From Halobacteriales archaeon YIM A00013 (lineage in GTDB: Archaea; Halobacteriota; Halobacteria; Halobacteriales; Haloarculaceae): DNA of 64,000 nucleotides. Location of the stretch: NCBI GenBank assembly GCA_025041195.1, contig JAKCFM010000001.1:2663272-2727271 (forward strand), read 5' to 3'. This document shows, piece after piece, positions 1 through 9,424 of the stretch; position 1 is the stretch's first letter; each line of letters begins with the position of its first letter. Both the position numbers and the translations under genes were made by a program. The notes under the pieces were generated by a model. The model was not told the origin of the DNA and did no database searches. It saw nothing but the letters and a program-made list of their open reading frames with translations.

Positions 1-708
1 ATCGAGCGTTGCCCACGCGCGCTCGGCGTGGGCCGCGTGGAGTTCGAGGCCATGTGCAAAAAAGAACTGCTCGACCAATGGATGGTACGTGACAACGGAG
101 GCCCCGGTCAGATACAGTCCGCTGACACACCGCTGACAGTCGAACTGCACGCGAGATGGCTTCGGATCGGCCGGCGTCCCACCTGGGAGCCGTTTGAGCT
201 GCGCAGTGACACGACCAGCACAGACCGGACAGAATCCCATCGTTACGCGCTGGATGAGTACCCTGAGCCACCTGGCGAATGCACGCCCGAGTGCTTCTCG
301 CTCGAACTGTTCGATCGTTCCCGCCGGAAATGGGAACGTCGCACCACCATCACAGTCGACACAGCGGATGTGCGCCATTCCATCGCGATAGCTTGCCTGT
401 TTGGGCCCATCACAGAGCAGACAGTGCCAGTCGAGATCGATGGGCGCAACCGTCTGCTCTGGAGCGAACGAGTTCGCCAGAATTGCCCCACCAACACGCT
501 TTCCAGCCAGTGTGAGTTCATAGCCATCGGTTTTTTGAACGAATGATCCACGGAGCTGCTGAAGATGGTAGTTGAAATTTCCACTGTCGGGACAGCTGGT
601 TCGCTCGAACAGCGCACGAAATGACAGGGGTGACGAATTCGCCTGGATTAACGCCCGAATTATTTCGAGTCGAGTACGGTTCCCTAACAGCTCGAACGGA
701 TCACTCAT
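1..708 (-). CDS. HTH transcriptional regulator with two zinc ribbons (C-terminus outside window)
   Basis: The minus-strand frame is open from an ATG at 708 to the left edge, 236 codons, so the C-terminus lies outside the window. Residues 1-75 look like a winged helix-turn-helix; the opening DPFELLGNRTRLEIIRAL is typical of haloarchaeal ArsR-like regulators. Four CxxC pairs follow (C96/C99, C116/C119, C160/C163, C191/C194), enough for two zinc ribbons, a layout I associate with haloarchaeal HTH proteins of the DUF7351 type. It is divergent from the ABC exporter operon, so it probably controls that operon; this is inferred from position only. The effector is unknown. Confidence 0.8.
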   Translation of the reverse strand, partial: MSDPFELLGNRTRLEIIRALIQANSSPLSFRALFERTSCPDSGNFNYHLQQLRGSFVQKTDGYELTLAGKRVGGAILANSFAPEQTVAPIDLDWHCLLCDGPKQASYRDGMAHIRCVDCDGGATFPFPAGTIEQFEREALGRAFARWLRVLIQRVTMGFCPVCAGRVTAQLKRLPGGTPADPKPSRVQFDCQRCVSGLYLTGASVVTYHPLVEQFFFAHGLELHAAHAERAWATLD

Positions 709-775
709 GCGGGTGTCCGGGTGTCCAGTGTCGTCATCGCTCACGACCGATCGTAGCTCCCAGATTTACTTGATC

Positions 776-801
776 GTACTGTATCATTTACGTTGCAGTA
801 C
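776..801. promoter_or_regulatory. Inverted repeat in the regulator/ABC exporter spacer (candidate operator)
   Basis: GTACTG (776-781) and CAGTAC (796-801) form an inverted repeat with centres 20 bp apart, about two helical turns. The right arm is also part of a perfect 10-bp palindrome, GCAGTACTGC (795-804). It sits between the divergent HTH gene and the ABC operon, upstream of the TATA-like box, where an operator would be expected. No binding data can be inferred. Confidence 0.35.
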
Positions 802-826
802 TGCGGTGCTGCTGAGATTTTTAGCT

Positions 827-833
827 GTCCCGT
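827..833 (+). promoter_or_regulatory. TATA-like box of the ABC exporter operon
   Basis: ATTTTTA is centred about 28 nt upstream of the ATG at 858. This spacing would give a leaderless or nearly leaderless transcript, common in haloarchaea. It is the best AT-rich match in the 149-bp spacer. Confidence 0.4.
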
Positions 834-857
834 CAAACCCTCACAGTAATAGTTTGT

Positions 858-2606
858 ATGACGGATCCAGAGCGATCGGCGTCGTCGGTTCTCTCCCGGT
901 ATACGAGAGCAAAGAGAGACGGATTTGCTGGTGGGATCTGTTTGCTGGTGATTGCGGTCGTCTGCCACCGGATTCCAGGATTGCTCGTCGGATTTGGTGT
1001 CGATGCACTCATTGGAAGCTCATCGCCGGGAACACAGCCCATCCATAGTATCGTGCTGGTTGGTGTGGTGGGTATTGCCGTCGTCGTCGAGGCGATCTGT
1101 CGCAGATACGGGACGATCATCTACGAATCTGTGGCCCTGGACGTGCAGTCGTCGCTGTACGGCTCGCTCACGTCACAGCTCTTAGCAGTTCCGACGCGAG
1201 CGATCGACGGTTGGGATCGTGGCTCACTCCAGCAGTTGCTCACCGACGACGTAGACGATGTGGGTTCGTTGTTCTCCGGCGTTCGGCTCGGTGTGGAGTA
1301 TTTTGGTGGGCTTTGTGTCGCGTTCGTGATTCTCTATTGGCTCTCGCCAGTGCTCGCCACCGTGTTGCTGTTTGTTCCTGTCGGTCTCGTTTTCCTCAGT
1401 CGTTGGTATGCACGATTGCTCGCTCCTCGTTACGATGCTGTTAAAGAACAGCTTGGGCGGGTTCACGAGCACGTTCAGTCATCGATTACGGGACTGGCAC
1501 CGATCAAAGCCAATCAGGCAACGCACAGCCGCTGTTCGGCGTTCGAAGCGACAGCAGCGGCGTATATGCGCTCACAGTGGCGAACGGATCGACTACGCGT
1601 GGTGTACAATGGGCTGTTCTGGGCGCTTGGCACAACCGGGATCTGGGTGCTGTTCGCGCTCGGTGGTTACTGGATTCTCCAGCCCATATCGGGAACGACG
1701 TTGACGCCGGGGAATCTCGTGACGTTCGTTCTGTATGCAGAGTCGTTTCTGGAACCGACCAGACGGCTCGCGGTCGATGTAGTCGACGCAATTGAAGACG
1801 GACGGGCAGCCACCCGGCGGATCGGGGAGATACTCGCGATCGAAACCGCCGAATCCGGTCGGTCCGATCGTGCGGTTGCTGGCGATCTCACGCTCTCGTC
1901 GGTCTCGTTCGCGTACGACTCGGAGCCGGTGGTTCGGAACGTGTCGACGACGATTCCGGACGGTGCCTTCGTTGGGATTGTTGGCGAGACAGGGGCGGGA
2001 AAATCCACGCTTGCAGCGCTTATCGCAGGAATTTACTCGCCAACAGCCGGCTCGATCGATGCGAAGTTTTCACCGGGGACGCCCGGACAACACTCAGTAG
2101 GATATGTGAGTCAGTCGCCGGTGCTGTTTCCGGGAACGATCGCTGAGAACGTGGCCACGAACGATTCTCCGGATCGGGCGGCTGTCGAGTACGCGGCGCG
2201 AGAGGCCGGAGTCCATTCGATGATCAGTGAACTGCCAGCAGGCTACGAGACGGCAGTCGGTGCGGATGGGATGGCGCTTTCGACCGGCCAGCGTCGCCGT
2301 CTTGCCCTCGCTCGAGCGCTGTACGGCGACCCAGGGCTGCTCGTACTTGATGAGGTGACAAGCGGCCTCGACAGCGCCAGCTCGAGAACCATCACTGAAC
2401 GGCTCACGGCGCTCGCCGGCGAGCACACGGTTGTTGCAGTCGCCCACCGGTTGGCGACCGTTCGCAGTAGTGATCAGCTCCTGGTCATGCATGATGGCCG
2501 GTGTGTTGAGACTGGTACACACACAGAGCTACTATCGGTCGACGGTCGATACGCATCGCTCTGGCGCTCTGACGCCACTGACAAGCTCCCGGTGATGGAC
2601 CGATGA
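858..2606 (+). CDS. ABC exporter half-transporter (TMD-NBD), first subunit
   Basis: This 582-residue type I (MsbA/BmrC-like) ABC exporter has a transmembrane domain over about residues 20-330 and a nucleotide-binding domain over about 345-575. The Walker A motif GETGAGKST is near residue 375, the signature near 474, Walker B LLVLDE near 494 and the H-loop VAHRLAT near 537. The signature reads LSTGQ instead of LSGGQ, a mild degeneration often seen in one half of heterodimeric exporters. The stop overlaps the start of the next ABC gene by 4 nt (ATGA), so the two are almost certainly co-translated and form a heterodimer in the cell membrane. The substrate is unknown; drug or lipid export is the family expectation. 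Confidence 0.93.
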   Translation: MTDPERSASSVLSRYTRAKRDGFAGGICLLVIAVVCHRIPGLLVGFGVDALIGSSSPGTQPIHSIVLVGVVGIAVVVEAICRRYGTIIYESVALDVQSSLYGSLTSQLLAVPTRAIDGWDRGSLQQLLTDDVDDVGSLFSGVRLGVEYFGGLCVAFVILYWLSPVLATVLLFVPVGLVFLSRWYARLLAPRYDAVKEQLGRVHEHVQSSITGLAPIKANQATHSRCSAFEATAAAYMRSQWRTDRLRVVYNGLFWALGTTGIWVLFALGGYWILQPISGTTLTPGNLVTFVLYAESFLEPTRRLAVDVVDAIEDGRAATRRIGEILAIETAESGRSDRAVAGDLTLSSVSFAYDSEPVVRNVSTTIPDGAFVGIVGETGAGKSTLAALIAGIYSPTAGSIDAKFSPGTPGQHSVGYVSQSPVLFPGTIAENVATNDSPDRAAVEYAAREAGVHSMISELPAGYETAVGADGMALSTGQRRRLALARALYGDPGLLVLDEVTSGLDSASSRTITERLTALAGEHTVVAVAHRLATVRSSDQLLVMHDGRCVETGTHTELLSVDGRYASLWRSDATDKLPVMDR

Positions 2607-4372
2607 ATCCACTCTGGCGATTGTTTCGAACGCACGGCCGGCCGGAGTTTCAGTGGGGCTGTCTGGCCGTGATTGCCGAGCTGGGAAAGACGGCCATCGG
2701 AATGGCCGATATCTATCTGATCGGGCTGGCGATCGACGGCATATTCACGGATCAATCGTTCGAGCTCTGGGTACTTCCGGACGCGTGGGTACAGACAACG
2801 CCCGTCGAAATGCTAGCGGTCGTCAGCGTGTGTCTCTGTGCCGTCTCGCTCACGACAGTCCTCGGTGGATCGGTTGCGGAGTTTTCCTGGAGCCTGTTCG
2901 CTCGCCGGTTCACACACCGGGTTCGTGTCGCAGCACTGTCGGCAGTTATGGAGCAGCCATTGGACCGGATCGAAGCCCACGACACCGGCGATCTCGTGAG
3001 TCGAGTGATCGACGACGTTGCAACGCTCGAAACGGTGGCGTCAACGCTCGGTGGAGCGCTGATCTGGATCGTTGTGTCGGTCTGCTCGGCGATTGCCTTT
3101 ATGGCGCTTCTCAATCCGTTTTTGGCCGGGATATTGCTCGTGACTACGCCGGCGCTCGGACTGCTGAACTCCTCATACGCCAGCCGAATCGAGCGGGTGA
3201 CAGAGCGTCGTCGTGCTAACCGAGGCACGCTCTCAAGCGTGATAACGAACGTCCTCGATGGTCGACGGACGATCGACGCGCTTGGAGTGTCGTCGTTCGC
3301 GACGGATCGAACGGAACGCGCGGCGAATGATTATCTGACCGTCAGTCTCGAACGGCTTGAGCAGACGGTCACCCAGCAGGTGGTCAACCGGCTGTTCGTC
3401 GGTGCGTGGGTGGTCGTCGTGCTCGCACTCAGTTTGTTCTGGCCGGGCGCCGGGAATTCGACCCTCTCTCCCGGTACGATCGTTCCGTTCGTTCTCTATC
3501 TCGAACGACTCTCGTTACCGGTCCAAAACGCCGTTGGCGTTATCGATGGCTATCACGAATCGCGAGCTGCCGCCGACCGACTCATCGAACTCCAGCCCGA
3601 CTGCTCCTCGACTGCGACTCCGAATGGACCTGAACTCGCTGGGCCAATTCGTTCGGACTCGATCACCTACACGTATCCACAGGCCGGAGCGCCGGCAGTG
3701 ACCGACGTGTCGATGACTATCGAGGCCGGAGAAACCGTTGCGCTCGTCGGGCCGTCAGGTGGGGGCAAATCGACCGTTGTGCGTCTTCTGGCTGGACTGT
3801 ACGACTGTGACAAGGGAACGATTTCGGTGGGCGAACGGACAGATGTCACCGCTTCAATGCGTCGCTCTTTGATTGGTTCCGTCGACCAAGCGCCGGTGTT
3901 GTTTCCGGGGACGATCAAGGAGAATCTTACGCTCGGCGTTGACGAGCCACTGGCTGACGAGCAGATACAGGTGGCCACCCGGGTGGCGGGTGTTCACGAG
4001 ACGATTCAGTCGTTCGAAGCGGGCTACGACACGTTCGTTGGAGAGTCTGGAGCCACGCTCTCTGGTGGCCAGCGCCAGCGCATTGCGATCGCCAGGGCGA
4101 TCATCACCAATCCAGCAGTTCTCGTGTTCGATGAGCCACTCAGCCACGTGGATCCCCAAACGCGTGCCATCATCACCGAACGGCTTCGAGAGTATTATGC
4201 CGATAGAACGACGATTCTGGTGTCACACCAGTCGGACGTTCTGGAGTGGGTTGACCGGTGTTTCGTGATCGACGATGGGACCGTCGTTCGATCTGGCACG
4301 CACGCAGAACTGCTTGAGATGAGTTCACACTACGCCTCTGTCGTTTCCGATGGAGCCATTGGATGTGAGTAA
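2603..4372 (+). CDS. ABC exporter half-transporter (TMD-NBD), second subunit
   Basis: This 589-residue protein has the same TMD-NBD architecture as the gene before it. Walker A GPSGGGKST is near residue 383, a canonical LSGGQRQR signature near 485, Walker B VLVFDEP near 505, the D-loop reads SHVD and the H-loop VSHQ. The catalytic glutamate and H-loop histidine are both present, so this half keeps complete motifs while its partner has the altered signature. Its start lies inside the stop of the upstream gene. Together they should form a heterodimeric efflux pump, probably regulated by the divergent zinc-ribbon HTH protein. Confidence 0.93.
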   Translation: MNPLWRLFRTHGRPEFQWGCLAVIAELGKTAIGMADIYLIGLAIDGIFTDQSFELWVLPDAWVQTTPVEMLAVVSVCLCAVSLTTVLGGSVAEFSWSLFARRFTHRVRVAALSAVMEQPLDRIEAHDTGDLVSRVIDDVATLETVASTLGGALIWIVVSVCSAIAFMALLNPFLAGILLVTTPALGLLNSSYASRIERVTERRRANRGTLSSVITNVLDGRRTIDALGVSSFATDRTERAANDYLTVSLERLEQTVTQQVVNRLFVGAWVVVVLALSLFWPGAGNSTLSPGTIVPFVLYLERLSLPVQNAVGVIDGYHESRAAADRLIELQPDCSSTATPNGPELAGPIRSDSITYTYPQAGAPAVTDVSMTIEAGETVALVGPSGGGKSTVVRLLAGLYDCDKGTISVGERTDVTASMRRSLIGSVDQAPVLFPGTIKENLTLGVDEPLADEQIQVATRVAGVHETIQSFEAGYDTFVGESGATLSGGQRQRIAIARAIITNPAVLVFDEPLSHVDPQTRAIITERLREYYADRTTILVSHQSDVLEWVDRCFVIDDGTVVRSGTHAELLEMSSHYASVVSDGAIGCE

Positions 4373-4526
4373 GTGTCATTCCTCCCGAACGCCTACAGCA
4401 CTCGACTCACAACTGACGGACACCCGGTTGAACGATGACCCATCACTAGTTTCCGCTCGCCGTCTGCTCGTCCCCACGCGAGGCCGTCGTATCACGCCTT
4501 GAGAATCATCGTCCACAAACACACAC

Positions 4527-6309
4527 ATGTCAGACATCCCACGATCGGCCGTCGATTCGTCGTTCAAATTCGATCTCAGTCACATTTTTGCCGAGCCCGA
4601 CGACTGGGAGCGTTCGTATCAATCGCTTACTGACACGATCGAGTCGATCACGGCGTTCGAAGGGCCGATCGAGTCGACCGACGCTCTCGAATCGCTCATC
4701 GAGCTGGTGCTTGAGTCGTTCGCAACGGGTGGTCGTCTTGAGCTGTACGCCGCCCTTCGTCAGAAGATCACCGACGATCCTGCTGCCACGGAACGACTGG
4801 AGCGCTACCGATCGATCGAGGGTGATCTTGAGGCCGCGCTGTCCCACGTCGATCAGCTCCTCCAGGCGATTCGTCCGGAATTGTTGGATCAATTCATCGA
4901 ACAACGGCCAGCGCTTGCGTCGTACGTCCAGAACCTTCGGGCACAGGCCAGCCACCGTCGGTCGAGAGCGGAAGAGGCGCTGCTCGCGTCGGTCGATAGT
5001 GCACGAACGGCTCCGAACCGCATCATTCGATCGATCAAAAACGACGCGTTCGAACCCCCCCACGATTACTGATCCCGACGGCGAGACCCACCGGCTCGAC
5101 TACTCAGGATATTTCACCGCGATGAATTCGACCGATCGAACCGTCCGTCGCCGCTGTTATGAATCGTACTTCGGGGCGCTTGAACCCCACAGCGGGCCGC
5201 TGTATCAGGTGTACGCGGAAAAACTCCGCACACTCAGCTCGCTCGCAGCCGCTCGTCACTACGACTCGTTGTGCGAAGCACAGCTCAGAAAGCGTTGTTT
5301 TCCCGAAAACGGCACCTGTCAGCTGCTCGATCCGGCGGTTCACGCCACGCTCGTTGAATCGATCCAGGCGCACCTGGAACCGTATCACCGGTGGCAGTCG
5401 CTTCGAGCCGAGCGACTGGGAGTGGAGACGCTCCGCCCCTGGGATCTTCGCGCACCGCTGACAGCAGCCGAACCACCGACAATTCCGTATGAGACGGCAA
5501 TCGAGCACATCATCGCCTCGCTCCAGCCACTGGGGGAGTCCTACCAGGAGCAAGCCCGACGCTTTTTCGAGGACGATCGGGCGGATGTGAAACCACACGC
5601 TGGCCGGAACAATGCTATCGGCTACTGTCATTCTTCGATCGCCGATGGACCGTTCGTGCTCTGCAACTACGCCGATACGTTCCGGTCGATGGTCACGATC
5701 GCCCACGAACTCGGCCACGCGCTCGCAATCGAACAGGTTCGCGATCGACCACTCCAGGAGACGGCAGCCCCCAGGGCCGTCGAGGAGATTCCAAGCGTCA
5801 CCCACGAACTGCTGTTGTATGATTACTGTATCGAGCAGGGTGGGTTGCTCGGCGAGTATGGGGCGGTCCACCGCGCGGATTCGATCGGCGGGCTTCTTTT
5901 CGACCAGGCCCGCTACTCTGCGTTCGTTCGGGCGCTCGTTGACCGCGTGGAATCCGACAGACAGCTCACGCGAGCGTTCGCCGACAACCGCTATCTCAAA
6001 CTCCACACCGCGTTCTCACCAACCGTCGAATTCGTCGAAGAGAGCCGATTGGAGTGGCTCCATCGGAACATTCAGCGCGATCCATTCCACCACTACCAGT
6101 ACGTTCTGGGAGCCGTTGGCGGACTCGTCGTTGCAGATCGCGTACGCTCTGGGCGGTGGACGGATACCGAGTATCGCCAGCTGCTCGTCGATATGGGACG
6201 ATGCTCGGCGACGGACCTATTCGAGTCGATCGGGCTCGACATCACCACGCCAGCACCCTACCAGACCGCTGCGGACGCCTTCGAACCGTTTGTAGCGGAA
6301 CTGGCCTGA
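4527..6309 (+). pseudogene. pepF: M3 family oligoendopeptidase (PepF-like), split by a +1 frameshift
   Basis: Two frames together encode one PepF-like zinc metallopeptidase of about 593 residues. The first frame (ATG 4527) runs to a stop at 5070-5072. The second carries on from the same point to 6309 and contains the HELGH zinc site at 5704-5718 (about residue 393) inside IAHELGHALAIEQ. Removing one C from the C7 run at 5055-5061 gives a continuous FEPPTITDPDGET junction, as expected for the family. The N-terminal piece alone (181 residues) lacks the catalytic site. The cause may be assembly error, a recent mutation or slippage; the rest of both halves looks unspoiled. The enzyme would cleave oligopeptides in the cytoplasm. 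Confidence 0.85.
5055..5061 (+). other. C7 homopolymer at the pepF frameshift
   Basis: Seven consecutive C residues mark the exact position where the peptidase reading frame changes. Six Cs would restore one frame from 4527 to 6309. Homopolymers of this length are prone to sequencing error and to replication or transcription slippage. Confidence 0.85.
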
Positions 6310-6318
6310 TTCGTTAGT

Positions 6319-6576
6319 TCAGGGCGCATCGGCTGGCGAGAGCGTTTTTTTGAACCAGTACTCCGTCTGCTCGAACCATGGTGAGAACATGGTGTACCAT
6401 CCAGCGAATCCAACCGGCTCACTGTCGCGGGCACCGAACGCATGATAGCCCGACGCCGTCATTCGCTCCATCGCATCGAGATACTCAGTCTTCGAATCAA
6501 TTGGCCAGAACGGCCCCACTACCGGATAGTACGACCGGAACGCCGACTCCTTGGTGAGCTGCTCGATCGTTGTCAC
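6319..6576 (-). pseudogene. Truncated GNAT acetyltransferase fragment
   Basis: The 85-residue frame (GTG start) reads like the first half of a haloarchaeal GNAT acetyltransferase: a LERMTASGY-like segment (MERMTASGYHAFGARDSE) followed by the beta strand VGFAGW. It stops before the acetyl-CoA binding R/Q-x-x-G-x-G/A motif that should come next, only 9 bp from the pepF stop. I therefore read it as a remnant without acetyltransferase activity. A short functional protein cannot be excluded. Confidence 0.5.
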
Positions 6577-6611
6577 AGGTATTCTACCAATGGAAGTGCA
6601 CAGATGTAGTT

Positions 6612-7403
6612 CTACTGACTCTTTTCGAGTGGGTGTCCCGCGATCCTCGCAGTTCGCTGGACGAAATACAACTCGCCGTCATCCCAGAACGGACGCGTTC
6701 CACTCAGATCCGCTTTGGCATCCCGCTTGATCATCTCACGAACCGCTGGTGCCTGGGACGCTGGCGTTTGCGCGGTCTCCATCCACGATTCTACCTCCTG
6801 AACGAGCACATCAGTTTCAACGTGGGCAACTTCGAGTCCGTTCTGGCTGAGAAGAGTCAGCAGCTCACTGATTGGCAGTGTGCGAACGTGTGAGGGATCT
6901 CGGAGCCGCTCAAACTCATTCTGATACTCGCCGCGGTCTGTGTGCTCACTAACGACGAGATCAGCAATTCCAACGGTTCCAGCTGGACGACAGACGCGTA
7001 TTATCTCGCGAACGACGGCGGCTGGGGTTTCAATGTGATGGAGTGCAAGACGGCAGACGACGATATCGAACGAATCAGCGGAGAATGGCAGGCTCTCAGC
7101 GTCTCCCTGTGCGAACGAAACCGTCCCACGATCGCGCTCTCGGTCTCGCTTTCGCGCAATGTCGAGTGGGGCTTCCGTGAGATCCACACCTGTAACCGAC
7201 TCGCACCGATCGGCGAACGCAAATGCGACGTGACCTGGGCCGGTGGCGACTTCGAGTACACGGGCGTCTTCATGAGCATCGGTTATCTCAACGAGGCGTC
7301 CTATCGCTTCTGGATCAGACACAACAGGGCTGGCAGCATAGGTCACAGCCTGTTTCGTAAACTCCGAACGAACCGTGCGTTTGTGCACTGGTGGATCAGT
7401 CAT
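6612..7403 (-). CDS. Class I SAM-dependent methyltransferase
   Basis: From the ATG at 7403 this is a 263-residue protein; an upstream in-frame GTG at 7436 is less likely because MTDPPVHKRTVRSEF is the usual kind of N-terminus for this family. The SAM-binding motif VLEVATGPGHVAFAFA lies near residue 48, an acidic strand-2 end GVDL follows, then GDAESLPFSADSFDIVVCR and a post-motif HHIETPAAVVREIIRVCRP. This is the UbiE/BioC-like small-molecule methyltransferase fold. The substrate cannot be predicted and the neighbours do not help. Confidence 0.85.
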   Translation of the reverse strand: MTDPPVHKRTVRSEFTKQAVTYAASPVVSDPEAIGRLVEITDAHEDARVLEVATGPGHVAFAFADRCESVTGVDLTEAPLDIARKRDRERDRGTVSFAQGDAESLPFSADSFDIVVCRLALHHIETPAAVVREIIRVCRPAGTVGIADLVVSEHTDRGEYQNEFERLRDPSHVRTLPISELLTLLSQNGLEVAHVETDVLVQEVESWMETAQTPASQAPAVREMIKRDAKADLSGTRPFWDDGELYFVQRTARIAGHPLEKSQ

Positions 7404-7515
7404 ACGCGATTGTTCCCGGTCTAGTCTTCCATCCACTCCGCCTACTATCTATCTGTCTGCTTGAATATTACATATTCTTTGACAAAATTACTACCCATTG
7501 TGCCATAACCGACGA

Positions 7516-7521
7516 TTTATT
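7516..7521 (+). promoter_or_regulatory. TATA-like box upstream of the Na+/H+ antiporter
   Basis: TTTATT is centred about 37 nt before the ATG at 7555, in an AT-rich spacer. Transcription would start about 10 nt upstream of the gene. Confidence 0.4.
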
Positions 7522-7554
7522 TGAGATGGGTGCGTTGTTCGGCCGAATACACAC

Positions 7555-9417
7555 ATGAGTGCTGGATCCGGTCTGCTGTTGCTGGTTGTGACGATTCTCG
7601 GGCTTGGCGTGGTCGCACAGCTGCTTGCAGACCGATTACAGATCCCGAGTGTGCTGTTTCTCATTCTCGCTGGCATTGCCGTCGGTCCAGAAGGCCTCGC
7701 CATTGTGGACGTTTCGGCGTTCGGCGGCCATGAAACCCTCTCAGCAATCGTTGGCCTCAGCGTTGCGATCATCGTCTTCGAGGGTGCATTTCACCTCAAA
7801 CTCACCAAACTCCGACAATCACCGACGGAGGCGCTTCGACTCGTAACCGTTGGAGCGGCGATCACGCTGTTTGGAACGGCACTCGTCGTTCGCTTTGCGC
7901 TGGGAACGACCTGGGGGCTGGCGTTTCTCATCGGCTCGCTGTTGATCGCTACCGGCCCGACTGTCATCACGCCCATCCTTGATGTGGTTCCGGTGCGCGA
8001 TCAGGTTGGGGCTGCCCTCGAAACCGAAGGTATTGTCAACGACGTAACCGCCGCAATCCTCGCCGTTGCCGTGTTTGAGGTCGTCGTCATCGGAGAGACG
8101 GGTGTCGCTGCACTGCTGGAATCGTTCGTCATTCGACTTGGCGTTGGCATTCTCGTGGGAATAATTGCCGCACTGTTTGTCGCCTACGGGCTCAAACACG
8201 TGGATATTGCTGCGTCGAACGCGGTTCGCAACGCACGGCTTATCGTGTTGATCACTGCGATAGCCACCTACGGCGTCGCCGATGGGATCATCTCGGAGGC
8301 CGGTATCGCTGCGGTCGCGACGGCAGGCGTCTTGCTGGGCAACGCCGATCTCCCCTACGAATCCGAAATTGAAGCGTTCAAAGGCGATATCACGCTCATC
8401 GTTCTTTCATTCGTCTTCATCTCGCTTGCGACGTTGCTCTCGATCGATTCGTTGCTAGCACTGGGCGTTGGCGGACTGCTTGTCGTGCTGTTCGTGACTG
8501 TGATCATTCGCCCGCTCGCAGTCATGCTGAGCACACACGGCCACCGGTTTTCCACCCGCGAACAGCTGTTTATGAGCGCAGTTGGCCCGCGGGGCATCAT
8601 TCCAGCGAGCGTGGCAACCTTATTCGCGCTCGAACTCCAGTCTGAAAACCAGACGGCAGCAGCCGTGCTCGTCGGAACCGTCTTTCTCGTCATTCTCACA
8701 ACGGTCGTTTTTCAGGGTGGATTCGCACGCCACATCGCCCAGGTACTCTCGGTGTTGCCAAAGCGAATCGTCATCGTTGGTGGCGGTCGGGTTGGCCAGA
8801 GTCTCGCCGAGCGACTCGAACAACGCCAGGAGAACGTCATCATGGTCGAATCGGACCAGGAGGCGGTTGAGACGGCTCGAAACGCGGGTTTTACGGTCTA
8901 TCACGGCGATGGAACGGACACGAACGTTCTCCAGTCCGTTGGTGCGGACACCGCCCGCGTCGTCGCAGCCGCGACCGGTGATGACGACACGAATCTCCTT
9001 GTGAGCCAGCTGGCTGATTCAAAATTCAACACTGAACGGGTGATCGCTCGCGTGAACCGACCTGGAAACGCCCCGGCGTTCGAAGAGCTTGGCGTCGAGT
9101 CAATTCCGGTCGATACGGCGATTGCCCAGTCGATCGACAACGAGATCGAACGGCCGGCACTGTCGGCGTGGATGACCGAACTCGGCCGGACGGGTGACGT
9201 GCAGGAGATCGAAGTGACGGCAGAGCAGTTCGTCGGACGAACGATTGCTGAAATCGACGAGTACCTCCCCGAAGGCGTTCTCATCGCGCTCGTCAGCCGA
9301 GCGGATCGGTCGCTCGTCCCCGAACACGATGTCACGATCCAGGCTGGCGATCATCTCACGTTCGTCGGCCGGCGATCGGCCGTCGACGAGGCGATCGAGC
9401 TGTGTCATCACGCCTGA
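7555..9417 (+). CDS. Na+/H+ (or K+/H+) antiporter with C-terminal RCK (TrkA-N/TrkA-C) domains
   Basis: This 620-residue protein has a CPA-family antiporter membrane domain with about 12 hydrophobic segments (residues 3-385). It is followed by a TrkA-N Rossmann domain (RIVIVGGGRVGQSLAERL from about residue 403) and a TrkA-C domain (about 540-618, ending in AGDHLTFVGRRSAVDEA). RCK domains bind NAD(H), nucleotides or c-di-AMP and gate cation flux. The gene starts a run of ion-transport genes reaching to 15.95 kb. Substrate ion specificity is not visible from sequence. Confidence 0.92.
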   Translation: MSAGSGLLLLVVTILGLGVVAQLLADRLQIPSVLFLILAGIAVGPEGLAIVDVSAFGGHETLSAIVGLSVAIIVFEGAFHLKLTKLRQSPTEALRLVTVGAAITLFGTALVVRFALGTTWGLAFLIGSLLIATGPTVITPILDVVPVRDQVGAALETEGIVNDVTAAILAVAVFEVVVIGETGVAALLESFVIRLGVGILVGIIAALFVAYGLKHVDIAASNAVRNARLIVLITAIATYGVADGIISEAGIAAVATAGVLLGNADLPYESEIEAFKGDITLIVLSFVFISLATLLSIDSLLALGVGGLLVVLFVTVIIRPLAVMLSTHGHRFSTREQLFMSAVGPRGIIPASVATLFALELQSENQTAAAVLVGTVFLVILTTVVFQGGFARHIAQVLSVLPKRIVIVGGGRVGQSLAERLEQRQENVIMVESDQEAVETARNAGFTVYHGDGTDTNVLQSVGADTARVVAAATGDDDTNLLVSQLADSKFNTERVIARVNRPGNAPAFEELGVESIPVDTAIAQSIDNEIERPALSAWMTELGRTGDVQEIEVTAEQFVGRTIAEIDEYLPEGVLIALVSRADRSLVPEHDVTIQAGDHLTFVGRRSAVDEAIELCHHA

Positions 9418-9424
9418 GTGCTCC

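Noticed and set aside
5104..6006. 300-codon minus-strand open frame.
   Set aside because: Antisense to the second half of the M3 peptidase, whose HELGH motif shows the true strand.
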